NCBI GenBank assembly: GCA_008501735.1
Contig: QQUF01000033.1
Location: 1-64,000, forward strand
DNA length: 64,000 nt
From: Calditrichota bacterium
GTDB taxonomy: Bacteria > CLD3
Reading direction: 5' to 3'
This document shows, in pieces, positions 40,627 through 51,050 of the stretch. A program made the position numbers and the translations under genes. The notes below the pieces were generated by a model. That model had not been told where the DNA came from and did not search any database. It saw only the letters and a list, made by a program, of their open reading frames with translations. The stretch's first letter is position 1. Each line of letters opens with the position of its first letter.

Positions 40627-43600
40627 TTACCACTCATATTTCCAAATCAAATCTAAGCCTGAACTTCCATTTCGTTGTTTCTCTGCTTGAATAAAAAGAT
40701 TTAAGAAAACTACTTCTTTGGGCAATTTGTATTCCAACTCTACTCTTTGCCCATCTTCTGAACCAAACTCTTGACTGACACTTACAAAGACATTTGGAGT
40801 TAAATATTTCCCAACTTTCACAGTTGAATTTTGTAAAGATTTGCCTTTTTCAATTTCAAAAATATCCAAGTTCAATTCTTTGCCAATTTTGTTAGAAATC
40901 CCTTTTAAAACTTGAGTTGTAATTACACTTCCTGCTTGACTACTTGTACTCGAATTATTTGAAACTCCCTTTCTTTGGCTATGCGAAAGTTGGTCGAAAG
41001 TTTGCCCAAATAAAAGAATCGAAATCACGTCTTTTTGCTCAACTTCATTGCCGTCAAGTGTAAAGTTCAAAATTGGAATTTCCATTGTTCCTGTAATTTT
41101 AACGCCTAATTCTCTTTGCTCAAAACCACCAACTTCAGTTTTGTTACGAAAAGCATTAATCGCATAAATATTCAAATCAGGGTTAATTTTTGGATTACCC
41201 TTAAAATTCAATTCACCTTCTTCAATCTGAAAACGATTTCCTTGAAGTTCATAATAACCTCTAACAGTATTCAGCGTTCCGTAAATCAAAAAGTTTTCAC
41301 TATTTTTTTCTTTAACTAAATCTAAATCACCTTCAACTTCAATGTTCGCTTCAGTGCTTTTCAGCCAAGTGTTTCTTGGAAGGCTAATTTTCAGATTACC
41401 TTTAACTTTTTTCAGCATTTTTGCTAAGTCTTCACTTGAAGAAAGAATGACTTCACTTTCTTGAAATTTTTTAGCATTTTTGGGATTTAGAAAATCTCTG
41501 TTTTCACCAATCACAAAAAATGGTGTGTCGGTAAGTTCAAGACTTTCATCTTCGGGAATTAAGTCACTGTAATAAATTTTCGACTCAGGAATCACCAATT
41601 TCCCATTAAACAAAATCTCCTGAATGCTTCCTGAAACTTCAATCCTTCCAGCAGAAATGAGTTTAATTTTCTTTGTGTCAATCAAAGGGAACTTATTCGC
41701 GACTATTGTTGTTGTGAAATTTTCAGGCTGATTTTTGGCAATTGAAAGACTTCCATTTTCGATTTTCAGACTTCCTTTTCCAGCATAAATTTCAAATTTT
41801 TCAAATGAAAGTTCACGTTTTTTAAGTCTCGCTAAGACATTCATATTTTTGTATTTATTGCCTAAATCTTTAATTTCAAAAGAAGTGTTTTCAATTTTCA
41901 CAAAACCATTTCCTTCTAAATTCTTCAAAGAATTTGTCAGATTAATTTCAGACGTAAAAGTACCGTTTAAACCTTTTAAATCTTGAACAAACCCTTGCAA
42001 AAAGCCAAGTTCTAAAGCCTTACTCTTCAAACTAAAATTTAAAGAATCATCTTCATTAACCACAAAATTAAAAGGCGACAAACTGAATTCTATCGGCACA
42101 AAACCCAAAATTTTTAAAATCGAATCTTTCTTAGTGCGATGAATTCTAAAGTCGAATTTCCCTCGATTCGGATTTACCTCAAAATTTCCCTTAATTTCTC
42201 TCAAACTAAAATTTTGATACTTGTTTTCAAAAACTTCAATTTTACCGCTAATTTTTGGCTCAAAAAATGTCTCTGTAAAATTAAAGTCAAAATTCAAAAA
42301 CCCACTGTAACCTTGCAAATCCTCCACTTTTTGGAATGCTTTTTCTAAGTCAATCTGAGAGATTTTGAGGTTAAAATCATTTTTCTTTTCAGAGTCAATC
42401 TCACCAAAAATTTGAACTTTTTGATTACTTGACTCTAAGGTAAAATCCTCAATTCTGACATTTGTGCCACTAATTTTTATTTTTGGATTTTTTTCACCTT
42501 GAGACCAAATCTGTTCTTGGAAATCAAAATTAAACTTCTCAAATTCCAATCCAATCTTGTCCTCTTCAAGCAAAAAGTTTGATTTAGTTTCAAACTTAAA
42601 GAGTCCATTTTTTTGAGCTAAAATTTCAAAATCTCCGACTGCGACTGTGTCTTTTAATGAAATTGATAACTTCGTTTCCAAGCTATCAGTTTCACCGACA
42701 GTAATTTTCGAAGATTCTAAATTGATTTTAGCTTGAGTTTGAGCGTTAGTTTTTAGAGCTTCGAAATCACCAATTAAATTTAAAATCTTGTTTTTCTCTT
42801 GTACAATTTGAGGAAAATCCAAATTTCCAGAAACTTCGATTGAATCCAAAACTCCTTGAATTTGAGCGTTGATTTTTCCATTGCCAATAAAGTTTAGAGA
42901 AGTATCAATCTTTGATAAATTTTGCAAGTCTTCCAAAAGAATCTCTAAGTTCAAAGTTCCTTTTCTTTCGACTCCGATTCCGCCTTTCCCAATTACTTCA
43001 ACAAAAGGCAAATCCACTTGAAACTCTTTTAAAGTCAGGAATTCATTTTTCCAAATTCCTTTAAAATCAAATTTTTCAAGCCTAAAGTCGTTAATTTTTG
43101 AATCATAAAAATTCAATTTAAATTCCGAAATAATTTTCTCGGGTTCTGTTCCTTGACCATTTAATTTTAATTTTGCATTCAAATTTGTTTTGTAACCAAA
43201 ATCTTTAACAAAATTTTCAATCCTTATCTTTGCAAAGTCGGCATCAATTTTATAGCTGAGTTCATTTTTAAAATTCAAACTTCCATTAAGTTTAGTTTTT
43301 ACAGCTTTGTGATTGAGTTCAGTTTGAAAGTTGAGTTCTTCATTTTGGAATTTTCCGTTGATTTTGGAAGCTAAAATTTCCTGTTCAAGAACTTCACTTG
43401 GCAAAATATTTACAGCAAAAATTACATTGGGATTTTGAGAATTTTGCAATTCGCCTTTTGCTTCAAAATCCAAATTCAAATCACTTTTTAAATCTTTTTG
43501 ACCTAACCATTTTTCAAGGTTTAGTTTTTTCAATTTGCCATTCAAGTCAAAAGTAAAATCTTCATTTCTGACTCCAAGAAAGCCTTTCATTTGAAAATCA

Positions 43601-44490
43601 GTTTCAAAATTTTGGACACCTAAATCAATCTCAAAATTTTCGATTCCGCCTTTTGCCTTCAAAGATATTTTTGGATTTCCGTAAACACTCAAACTATCTG
43701 AAAACTTAGCAACATCAGTTAAAGAAAGTGGGCTTAAAGAAAGGTTAAAGTCAAAATTTGGCTTAGTGAAATTTTCCAAAAACAAACTCGTAACTAAATT
43801 TGTTGAGTCTGTTTGAAGTTTAAAATTTTGGATTTTTAGAGTTTCGTTCTCTTGCTCAATTTCGGTTTTTAATGCTAAATTGAAATCGGGTTCAGAAGTT
43901 TTAAAATTTAAACTTTTAAGTTCCAATTCGATTTTTTGAGAAACGTAATTTGCATTCAAATTCAAGTTTAGGTTTTCAATTTTTCTTGGAATTTTTACCA
44001 AAGCCGAATCAATTGTAGAAACTTTTACTTTTGCAGATTTTATGCTTAATTCATTTAGGTAAATGTCAAAATCGAAACTTGAACTGTCGCTCTGCTCTTC
44101 TTCGGAAGGTTTAGCAATTTTTTCAAAATTCCAAGTTGAGTCGCTTAGCTGTGTTAAAGCAAAAGTTGGGTTTTTGATTCTGACAAAATTAACTTGAATG
44201 CCCTTTTGAAAGATTTTTGTCAAATCGTAGCCTAAAGAAATTTCTTCGATTTTGACTAAAGTTTCATTTTCTGTTTTTAGTTCTAAACCTTCCAAAATTA
44301 AAGTTGAGTAAAAATTTCCACTTAAATTTTTAACCGATAATTCAGCATTCAAGAACTCGCCTGATTTTTCCAAAGCGAAATCTTTTAGCCAACTTTTGAA
44401 AGTTCTACTTTGTGTAAAAAAGGCTGCTCCCAAAATGAGCAAAATTAAGCCCAACAGTCCGAAAGTGAATATTTTTAGAATACTTTTCAT
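40627..44490 (-). CDS. tamB: Translocation and assembly module subunit TamB (AsmA-like/DUF490)
   Basis: The long protein (1,287 residues) has one N-terminal anchor (MKSILKIFTFGLLGLILLILGAAFF) followed by about 1,100 residues of repetitive beta-strand sequence rich in Asn, Asp and Lys. This is the extended beta-taco architecture of AsmA-like proteins. The C-terminal DUF490 domain has GTLNTVRGYYELQGNRFQIEEGELNFKGNP and EVEQKDVISILLFGQTFDQL. TamB spans the periplasm and supplies phospholipid or assists outer-membrane insertion with TamA. The frame extends to 44511, but the ATG at 44490 opens the anchor directly, 4 bp after the tamA stop, so I prefer it. It is cotranscribed with tamA. Confidence 0.9.
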   Translation of the reverse strand: MKSILKIFTFGLLGLILLILGAAFFTQSRTFKSWLKDFALEKSGEFLNAELSVKNLSGNFYSTLILEGLELKTENETLVKIEEISLGYDLTKIFQKGIQVNFVRIKNPTFALTQLSDSTWNFEKIAKPSEEEQSDSSSFDFDIYLNELSIKSAKVKVSTIDSALVKIPRKIENLNLNLNANYVSQKIELELKSLNFKTSEPDFNLALKTEIEQENETLKIQNFKLQTDSTNLVTSLFLENFTKPNFDFNLSLSPLSLTDVAKFSDSLSVYGNPKISLKAKGGIENFEIDLGVQNFETDFQMKGFLGVRNEDFTFDLNGKLKKLNLEKWLGQKDLKSDLNLDFEAKGELQNSQNPNVIFAVNILPSEVLEQEILASKINGKFQNEELNFQTELNHKAVKTKLNGSLNFKNELSYKIDADFAKIRIENFVKDFGYKTNLNAKLKLNGQGTEPEKIISEFKLNFYDSKINDFRLEKFDFKGIWKNEFLTLKEFQVDLPFVEVIGKGGIGVERKGTLNLEILLEDLQNLSKIDTSLNFIGNGKINAQIQGVLDSIEVSGNLDFPQIVQEKNKILNLIGDFEALKTNAQTQAKINLESSKITVGETDSLETKLSISLKDTVAVGDFEILAQKNGLFKFETKSNFLLEEDKIGLEFEKFNFDFQEQIWSQGEKNPKIKISGTNVRIEDFTLESSNQKVQIFGEIDSEKKNDFNLKISQIDLEKAFQKVEDLQGYSGFLNFDFNFTETFFEPKISGKIEVFENKYQNFSLREIKGNFEVNPNRGKFDFRIHRTKKDSILKILGFVPIEFSLSPFNFVVNEDDSLNFSLKSKALELGFLQGFVQDLKGLNGTFTSEINLTNSLKNLEGNGFVKIENTSFEIKDLGNKYKNMNVLARLKKRELSFEKFEIYAGKGSLKIENGSLSIAKNQPENFTTTIVANKFPLIDTKKIKLISAGRIEVSGSIQEILFNGKLVIPESKIYYSDLIPEDESLELTDTPFFVIGENRDFLNPKNAKKFQESEVILSSSEDLAKMLKKVKGNLKISLPRNTWLKSTEANIEVEGDLDLVKEKNSENFLIYGTLNTVRGYYELQGNRFQIEEGELNFKGNPKINPDLNIYAINAFRNKTEVGGFEQRELGVKITGTMEIPILNFTLDGNEVEQKDVISILLFGQTFDQLSHSQRKGVSNNSSTSSQAGSVITTQVLKGISNKIGKELNLDIFEIEKGKSLQNSTVKVGKYLTPNVFVSVSQEFGSEDGQRVELEYKLPKEVVFLNLFIQAEKQRNGSSGLDLIWKYEW

Positions 44491-44494
44491 AAGG

Positions 44495-46321
44495 CTAAAA
44501 CGCATTTCCAATACTTAAGAAAAAGGCAAAACTTCCACTGTCAACTTTTTGTTTGTTGATTTTCCAAGCAAAATCGAGTCTGATTGGACCAATTGGAGTT
44601 GAGTAACGCAAACCTGTTCCCCAAGCAAACTTTAAGTCAGTTGGTTTAAACCCGTTCCAATCACTCCAGACATTTCCGTAATCCAAAAACAACGCACCTG
44701 AAAGGTCTTTGTAAATTGGAAAACGTTGTTCAAAATTTCCTTCAATTTTACTGTTTCCACCGACAGGAATTAACTCGTCTGAATCTTCTGAAAAATTTCT
44801 CGGTCCAAGTGCTTGCCTTTGCCAACCTCTAACAGAATTTGCTCCACCAGAATAAAATCTTTCGTCAACAGGAGTGTTTCGACTTGAACCGTGAGGTTTC
44901 ATTGTTCCGACTGAAATTCTACTCGCCAAAACAAAATTTTCAAACACCTCTTTGTAAACTCTAAATCCGACAGATGCTTTGTAATAATTAAAGTTTGACT
45001 TATAAAGTAAACCTGACTCTTCAATTTCAAACTTAGAAATTGTTCCTTCGGTTGGTGCAAAAAGTTTGTTTGTTGTGTTTCTTACAACTCCTGTTTTGAC
45101 AACAGACTTGAAATAAAAATCACTAAGTTCATTTTCTAAATCAATACTCTTTGCTCTGACAGTATCTCTTTCAACTTTTGTTGTTACGTAAAAATTCGTT
45201 TCCTTTGTCAATTGTCTGTCAAAGATTGCTTCAATACCAATTTTTTTGGATTCGTAACTTTCTTCGTCTTGCCAAACAAAATAAGGTCTTACTGTCAAAT
45301 TGTTTTGGTTGTCTAAGAAGAACGGTTGGCTAAGTTTGACTTCTAATTTTAGTGGTAAAATTTTCCCTGCGTGTTTTGCTTCCGTTCTAAGAATTCTCGC
45401 ACCGCCAAGAAAATTTCTGTTTGTCCAAATAATTTTCGTTCTGTAAGTCTCTTCAGTTCCGTAACCAATTCCGTAAGTCAGTGAATTTGGGTCTTTTTCT
45501 TTGACAACAACTGTAACAGGAATTTCATTTTGTTCGTTTGGAGTTTCCGTTTGGATGTTTACAGTTTGAAACAATTCTAACCTGTAAATTTGCGAATGTG
45601 AGACTTCTAATTTTGATTGATTAAAAACTTCTCCCCTTTTAAACTCAAGACCTTTTTTTACAACTTTAGCAGTAACACCTTCATTTCCTTCAACTTTAAT
45701 TTCACCAAAAGTATGAAAAGCTCCAGGATTTAAGAGCCACTCCAAATCAACTTCGTTTGAAACTGTGTCAACGATTGGTTTTACTCTTGCTTCGATGTAA
45801 GGATAACCTGAATTACTGAATTTGTCCAAAATCCCATCGTAGTCTTTAACTAAATCCTCTTCTCGAAATCTTTTACCATCTTTTAGTTTAAGTTTCTTCG
45901 TAAAATTTTCGATTGTTGGCAAAGTGTCATTTTCGACGTTACTAAAATTTATAAGATTAATTTTAGCTTGTTTCCCTTCACTTATTGAAATCGAAATTTT
46001 TACAATTTCTTTTTTCTCATTAAAATTCAAATTGTAATCAACTACTTTAGCTTCAAGAAAACCCTCTTGTTTGTAAAGTTTTTCAATTCTCAAAAGGTCG
46101 TTTAAAAATGAAGATTCCAAGAAGAGGTTCTTCTTTTTCCAAAATAAAACACTGTTGTACCAAGGGTCTTCTTTTGTCTTAAGACTTTGCTCAATCAAAC
46201 TTTTGGAGATGTGTTTTACACCAATAAATTTGATTTCTTCAACAACAAAATCTTGTGCGAAAACGGACTTAGTAAAAATAAAAAAAAGTAAAAATGGGAA
46301 AAATATTTTCAAAGCAATCAA
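44495..46321 (-). CDS. tamA: BamA/TamA family outer-membrane protein (POTRA + Omp85 barrel)
   Basis: The 608-residue protein has a signal peptide (ALKIFFPFLLFFIFTKSVFAQ). Three or four POTRA repeats follow (EEIKFIGVKHISKSLIEQSL, PYIEARVKPIV, GEIKVEGNEGVTAKVVKKGL), then a 16-strand barrel with GTEETYRTKIIWTNRNFLGGARIL, VRGWQRQALGPRNFSEDS and the loop-6-like VRGW in place of VRGF/Y. The barrel ends GTGLRYSTPIGPIRLDFAW...FFLSIGNAF, a typical Omp85 terminus. It starts at TTG (46321). The short size and adjacency to TamB favour TamA over BamA. Confidence 0.9.
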   Translation of the reverse strand: MIALKIFFPFLLFFIFTKSVFAQDFVVEEIKFIGVKHISKSLIEQSLKTKEDPWYNSVLFWKKKNLFLESSFLNDLLRIEKLYKQEGFLEAKVVDYNLNFNEKKEIVKISISISEGKQAKINLINFSNVENDTLPTIENFTKKLKLKDGKRFREEDLVKDYDGILDKFSNSGYPYIEARVKPIVDTVSNEVDLEWLLNPGAFHTFGEIKVEGNEGVTAKVVKKGLEFKRGEVFNQSKLEVSHSQIYRLELFQTVNIQTETPNEQNEIPVTVVVKEKDPNSLTYGIGYGTEETYRTKIIWTNRNFLGGARILRTEAKHAGKILPLKLEVKLSQPFFLDNQNNLTVRPYFVWQDEESYESKKIGIEAIFDRQLTKETNFYVTTKVERDTVRAKSIDLENELSDFYFKSVVKTGVVRNTTNKLFAPTEGTISKFEIEESGLLYKSNFNYYKASVGFRVYKEVFENFVLASRISVGTMKPHGSSRNTPVDERFYSGGANSVRGWQRQALGPRNFSEDSDELIPVGGNSKIEGNFEQRFPIYKDLSGALFLDYGNVWSDWNGFKPTDLKFAWGTGLRYSTPIGPIRLDFAWKINKQKVDSGSFAFFLSIGNAF

Positions 46322-46463
46322 TTCTTAAATTTAAAACCTTCAAACAAGGGCTGAATTTAACATTTTATTTTTTTAGAAACAGATTATTTTTCTATTTGAA
46401 TATTCTTCAAAACCTCTTTATTTTCAACTATCTATCAAAACTCAAAACTCTTTGGAGGAAAAA

Positions 46464-49400
46464 ATGAAACTCTTTATTTCATTTCTAATTTTCGCTCTTC
46501 CTTTACTCACACAAGCTGAAGAATTTTATTATTACAAAAATGATAAAATTTACATTCAGGAATCCGAAAAAATCTTAATTGAGCTTCATTCAATTAACGA
46601 TAATTTTGTAAAATCAATTTTAGTTGATAACTCTGAACTCGTAAAACCATTTCAAAAAGATACGAGACTTTGCTACGAAAATTACAGCAGATTTCTTACA
46701 CTTTACGAAATCGAATTTTTACCAAACTCAAGTTTGCTTTCAAGGAAAGAATTTATTGAAACCCTAAAACAAGAACCTGAAATCTATTCTGTTTTTCAAG
46801 CCTACAATCACGAACAAAATGGAATGTTAGTCTTTGGAGAAATGATAGTTCAGTTTAAACCAAATGTTCCACGAACAGAAATTAACAAAATTATTACGAA
46901 CAATAATTTATCTGTTATAGAAGATTCAGAATTCATTTACAATAATTTTGTGTTAAAAATTGCTCAAGGAAGCGAAAGTAATTTTTTTGAAACTGTAAAC
47001 GAACTTCATTTTCTAAATCAAGTCGAATTTGCTCAACCAAATTTTTTGATTCAAAATTTGCTACTTGCAAACGACCCACTTTTCCCGCAACAATGGGGAA
47101 TGCACAATACAGGACAAAACAATGGAACTCCTGATGCAGATGTTGATGCTTTGGAAACTTGGGATTACATTACAAAAGGTGATACAAGTTTAATAATCGG
47201 AGTTTTGGACACTGGAGTTGACTTTACCCACCCAGATTTAGCAGCTGATTTACTTCCTGGTTACAATGCTACAAACAACGGTTCAACTCCACCTGTTGAC
47301 CAACCTGCTGATGGACACGGAACAGCAACTTCTGGAATTGCTGCTGGAATTGGAGATAATTTCGAGGGCATTCACGGAATGGCGGCAAATTGCAAAATTA
47401 TGCCAATAAAAATATTTTATCCTTTTGTAGAGTCTGCAACAGCAAATGCAATCAATTTTGGTTGGCAAAATGGAGCTGATGTTTTAAGCAATTCTTGGGG
47501 AGGTTCAGCACCTTCAACGGCTTTGGAAACTGCATTTAACCAAGCAAAGCAAAATGGTAGAAATGGCTTAGGTTGTGTGAATCTTGCTTCAAGTGGAAAT
47601 AACAATAATCCAAATACAAATTATCCAAGTGGCTATGCTAGTACAATTTCAGTTGGTTCAATGTCACCTTGCTACGAGAGGAAAAGTATGCAAAGTTGCG
47701 ACAATGTTACAAATTGGGGTTCAAGTTATGGCGACCAACTTAATGTTGTTGTCCCCGGAACTTTGATTCAAACAACTGACATTACTGGAACAGGTGGTTA
47801 TTCGAATGGAAATTACACTGCGACTTTTGGCGGAACTTCAAGTGCTTGTCCTTTAGCAGCTGGAATTGCAGCTTGCATTCTTTCAGTTGATACAACTCTA
47901 ACTTCTGATGAAGTCCAAGACTTAATGGAAACTACTTGTGAAAAAGTCGGGAATTATTCTTACAATCAAACAAAAGCAAACGGTTCTTGGGATAATGAAA
48001 TGGGTTACGGTTTAGTAAATGCTTATGAAGCTGTTGCTAAGGCTTGTAAGCCTGAAACATTCAATTTATTAGGTCCACCAGATTTAACGACTTTTGTTGT
48101 TGGAACTACAATTGAATTTTCTTGGGAAAAGTCTTTAACTCAAAACAAACTAGACACAATTAATTATGAATTGGAAATTTCTCCTAATAATACATTTAAT
48201 ACAATTACTTTTTCAGAAACCATTACTGACACTTTTTATACTTGGCAAGCAATTGTAACTCCTCAAATTTATTCTTGGAGAGTTACAGCGAGAAGTCCTG
48301 TAAATGGCTCAACAATCGTTTGTGTTGGTGAAAGTGGAAATGCTTACGATAATATCTCAATCGTTCAACCAACTGGACCTTATTTAATTTACAATTCTTT
48401 AGTCGTAAATGACCAAAATGAAGATAACGATGGATTAGCAGATTTTTATGAAACAGTTGATTTAGAAGTAATTGTTGAAAATGTTGGAATCCAAAACACT
48501 TCGAATACAAATGGAACAATAACTTCAACAGACCCTTTTGTAACGATTCAAAATGCAAATGCAAGTTTTGCAGCTGTAAATGCTGGAGACACTTCAACTG
48601 TCGCAAGTAATTTTACGATTTCAGTTGCAGGAGATACTCCTGACAATCACAAAGCTAAATTTAATTTGAGCATCACAGATGGGACTGAAACTTGGAATTC
48701 TTTTTTCTTTGTTTTCTTACACTCTCCAATTTTTGAATTTGAAGAAACTCAACTTTCTGAAGTTACAGGTAATGGAGACTTACTTTTTCAACCAAACGAA
48801 ACTGGAACCGTTTCAATTGGATTAAAAAACATTGGAACTGGAAATGCCCAAAATGTCAATCTTTCTGTTTCAAGTTTTTCTGCAAATATGATTTTTCAAA
48901 ATGAACAAGTTGCCATTTCAACTATTGGTTCAAATGATGCAATTTCTTACTCAACAACTTTTCAAACAAGTATTTCTCAAAATGCCACTTTCGGTGAAGA
49001 AATACCAATTGAGATTTTAATTACTATCGGAAATGACTACTCGAAAACTTTGCAAGGGATTTTAAAAATTGGTGAAAGAAGTAGCCTTTTAGATGTTTTT
49101 TCAAACAACGTAAATCAATGGCTTTTTGAAAATGATGTTCCTGACAATGAATGGAAAATGGACTCAACAGCTTCACAAATTGGTAATTCTTCTGCTTATA
49201 AAAGTGCTCCTTACAGTTTGAATTTTAATAATGGAATTAACTTTTTAAGCGGTTTGGAACCAACTAACGGAACTGCAACCTCTCCTAAAATTGACATTTC
49301 AAACCTTGCAAATCCTGTTTTGAGATTATGGACTCTTCACGACACAGAAATGACAAATGACAAAGACAAAAGATGGATTGAAATTAGCAATAATAATTTC

Positions 49401-51005
49401 GATTCTACTGTTTTTGCAATCCAACTTGATAACAATGATTTGCAACAAAGTTGGCTTTCTAAGTTTTATAATTTAGACAGTAATTGGGGAATTATCCAGG
49501 TTCGGTTCAGATTTGAATCGGTTGATAATTTAGGAAATTCTGGCAAAGGTTGGTACATAGATAATTTTATCGTTGCTGACTCTCCACCAACACCAAACAT
49601 TAATTTATCACAATCTTTGCTTTACAAAACTGTTCCACAGGACTCTGTAAAATCACAAACTGTAGTTCTCGGCAATACTGGAAATTCTGCAATCACTTAC
49701 TCAATTGATGCGAATGTCGTAACTTTCCCTAATTCCAAGGAATCAAAAGACTATAGTAACCTTTTAAAAAAGAAATCTAAAATTAAAGACTTTTTGAAAT
49801 CAAATTCTGATTTAAGCAGAGAAGCACTTTCAAAAATTAAAGAAGATTTAGACGAAGTAAATTTCAAAATTGGTAAACTCCAAAAAGGTGCAACAATTTC
49901 AGGAACTGACCAAGTCCCTTGGTTAAATCTAAGTTTAAGTACTGGCTCAATTTCTATTGGAGATTTTGCATTCTTAAACGTTCAATACGTTCCATTGCAA
50001 ATTACAGAAGGAATTTACAACGCTCAGATTGTAATCACTTCTAACGATCCAAATTCTCCAACTTTAATTGATGTTACAATGAACGTTGACAACACTCCAA
50101 TGGAAATCGGTTACATTCCACCAATTGTAGCTTTTGAAGACATTCAAAAAGATATTCCTTTAGCTGATTTAGTTACTGAAGGAAACCCAAATTTAATTTC
50201 GTGGACAGTCGAAGTAAACGACCCATTTATTACTCCACAAATAATTCCGTTTTGGAATTTCTTAAGTATTAGTGCAAATCAAAATTACTTCACAGCTTCA
50301 CCAAAACAATTGATTTTAACTGCTACTCACAATCTTGGTGGAGATTATTGGACAGATACAACAACTGTTTCAATTTTGCCAATAAATGACCCTCCAACTC
50401 CATTTGACATTTTAACTCCAACTGATTTCCAATGGATTTTTGACCCTCCACAAAACCAAGTAACTTTTACTTGGGAAAAATCTTATGATGCAGAAACTCT
50501 TGAACCTGATTACGTAATTGAAATGTCAAATAATCAAGGATTCCAACCAAGCGAATTGACTTTAGTTGGAGCTGACACTTTTACGACCGTTACTTTTGAT
50601 ACAAGTGGTTGGGTTTACTGGCGAGTTTTTGTTAACGACGGAGAAGTTGAGCAACTTTGTCAAAATTTCTTTAAAGTTGTAAATGTTGTCTTGACAACTG
50701 ATTCTGAGGAAAATGCAAATTTACCTACAGAATTTGCTTTGAGACAAAATTATCCAAACCCTTTTAATCCACAAACTAAAATTGCCTTTTCAATTCCTGA
50801 AAGTCAATTTACAAGTCTTGAAATTTTTAACATTTTAGGCCAAAAGGTTAAAACGTTAATTTCACAAGACTTGACTATTGGAAATTATGAAGCTGTTTGG
50901 AATGGAACAGATAAAAATGGAAAATTGGTTTCAAATGGTGTGTATTTTTACAAAATGAAAAGTGGTAATTTTTCTGAAACAAAGAAAATGTTATTTTTGA
51001 AATAG
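46464..51005 (+). CDS. Secreted S8 (subtilisin) peptidase with T9SS sorting domain
   Basis: The ATG at 46464 has GGAGG 6 bp upstream and opens a signal peptide (MKLFISFLIFALPLLTQA). A propeptide of about 200 residues is followed by a subtilase catalytic domain with Asp at about 249 (IGVLDTGVDFTHPDL), His at about 285 (DGHGTATSGIAAG) and Ser at about 459 (GGTSSACPLAAGIA). Downstream are fibronectin-like and CARDB-like beta domains. They are interrupted near residues 1,090-1,140 by a highly charged helix (SNLLKKKSKIKDFLK and SKIKEDLDEVNFKIGKL). The C-terminus has NYPNPFNPQTKI, FNILGQKVK, NGVYFYK and MLFLK. The 1,513-residue enzyme is likely a T9SS-exported surface protease. Confidence 0.92.
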   Translation: MKLFISFLIFALPLLTQAEEFYYYKNDKIYIQESEKILIELHSINDNFVKSILVDNSELVKPFQKDTRLCYENYSRFLTLYEIEFLPNSSLLSRKEFIETLKQEPEIYSVFQAYNHEQNGMLVFGEMIVQFKPNVPRTEINKIITNNNLSVIEDSEFIYNNFVLKIAQGSESNFFETVNELHFLNQVEFAQPNFLIQNLLLANDPLFPQQWGMHNTGQNNGTPDADVDALETWDYITKGDTSLIIGVLDTGVDFTHPDLAADLLPGYNATNNGSTPPVDQPADGHGTATSGIAAGIGDNFEGIHGMAANCKIMPIKIFYPFVESATANAINFGWQNGADVLSNSWGGSAPSTALETAFNQAKQNGRNGLGCVNLASSGNNNNPNTNYPSGYASTISVGSMSPCYERKSMQSCDNVTNWGSSYGDQLNVVVPGTLIQTTDITGTGGYSNGNYTATFGGTSSACPLAAGIAACILSVDTTLTSDEVQDLMETTCEKVGNYSYNQTKANGSWDNEMGYGLVNAYEAVAKACKPETFNLLGPPDLTTFVVGTTIEFSWEKSLTQNKLDTINYELEISPNNTFNTITFSETITDTFYTWQAIVTPQIYSWRVTARSPVNGSTIVCVGESGNAYDNISIVQPTGPYLIYNSLVVNDQNEDNDGLADFYETVDLEVIVENVGIQNTSNTNGTITSTDPFVTIQNANASFAAVNAGDTSTVASNFTISVAGDTPDNHKAKFNLSITDGTETWNSFFFVFLHSPIFEFEETQLSEVTGNGDLLFQPNETGTVSIGLKNIGTGNAQNVNLSVSSFSANMIFQNEQVAISTIGSNDAISYSTTFQTSISQNATFGEEIPIEILITIGNDYSKTLQGILKIGERSSLLDVFSNNVNQWLFENDVPDNEWKMDSTASQIGNSSAYKSAPYSLNFNNGINFLSGLEPTNGTATSPKIDISNLANPVLRLWTLHDTEMTNDKDKRWIEISNNNFDSTVFAIQLDNNDLQQSWLSKFYNLDSNWGIIQVRFRFESVDNLGNSGKGWYIDNFIVADSPPTPNINLSQSLLYKTVPQDSVKSQTVVLGNTGNSAITYSIDANVVTFPNSKESKDYSNLLKKKSKIKDFLKSNSDLSREALSKIKEDLDEVNFKIGKLQKGATISGTDQVPWLNLSLSTGSISIGDFAFLNVQYVPLQITEGIYNAQIVITSNDPNSPTLIDVTMNVDNTPMEIGYIPPIVAFEDIQKDIPLADLVTEGNPNLISWTVEVNDPFITPQIIPFWNFLSISANQNYFTASPKQLILTATHNLGGDYWTDTTTVSILPINDPPTPFDILTPTDFQWIFDPPQNQVTFTWEKSYDAETLEPDYVIEMSNNQGFQPSELTLVGADTFTTVTFDTSGWVYWRVFVNDGEVEQLCQNFFKVVNVVLTTDSEENANLPTEFALRQNYPNPFNPQTKIAFSIPESQFTSLEIFNILGQKVKTLISQDLTIGNYEAVWNGTDKNGKLVSNGVYFYKMKSGNFSETKKMLFLK

Positions 51006-51016
51006 AATCGAATTTT

Positions 51017-51050
51017 AAGCCTCTAATTTTTTAGAGGCTTTTTTATTTTT
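51017..51050. terminator. Terminator between convergent genes
   Basis: AAGCCTCTAA (51017-51026) pairs with TTAGAGGCTT (51031-51040) around TTTT and is followed by TTTTATTTTTT. It serves the protease gene and overlaps the 3' end of the minus-strand kinase gene (stop at 51043). Confidence 0.88.
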
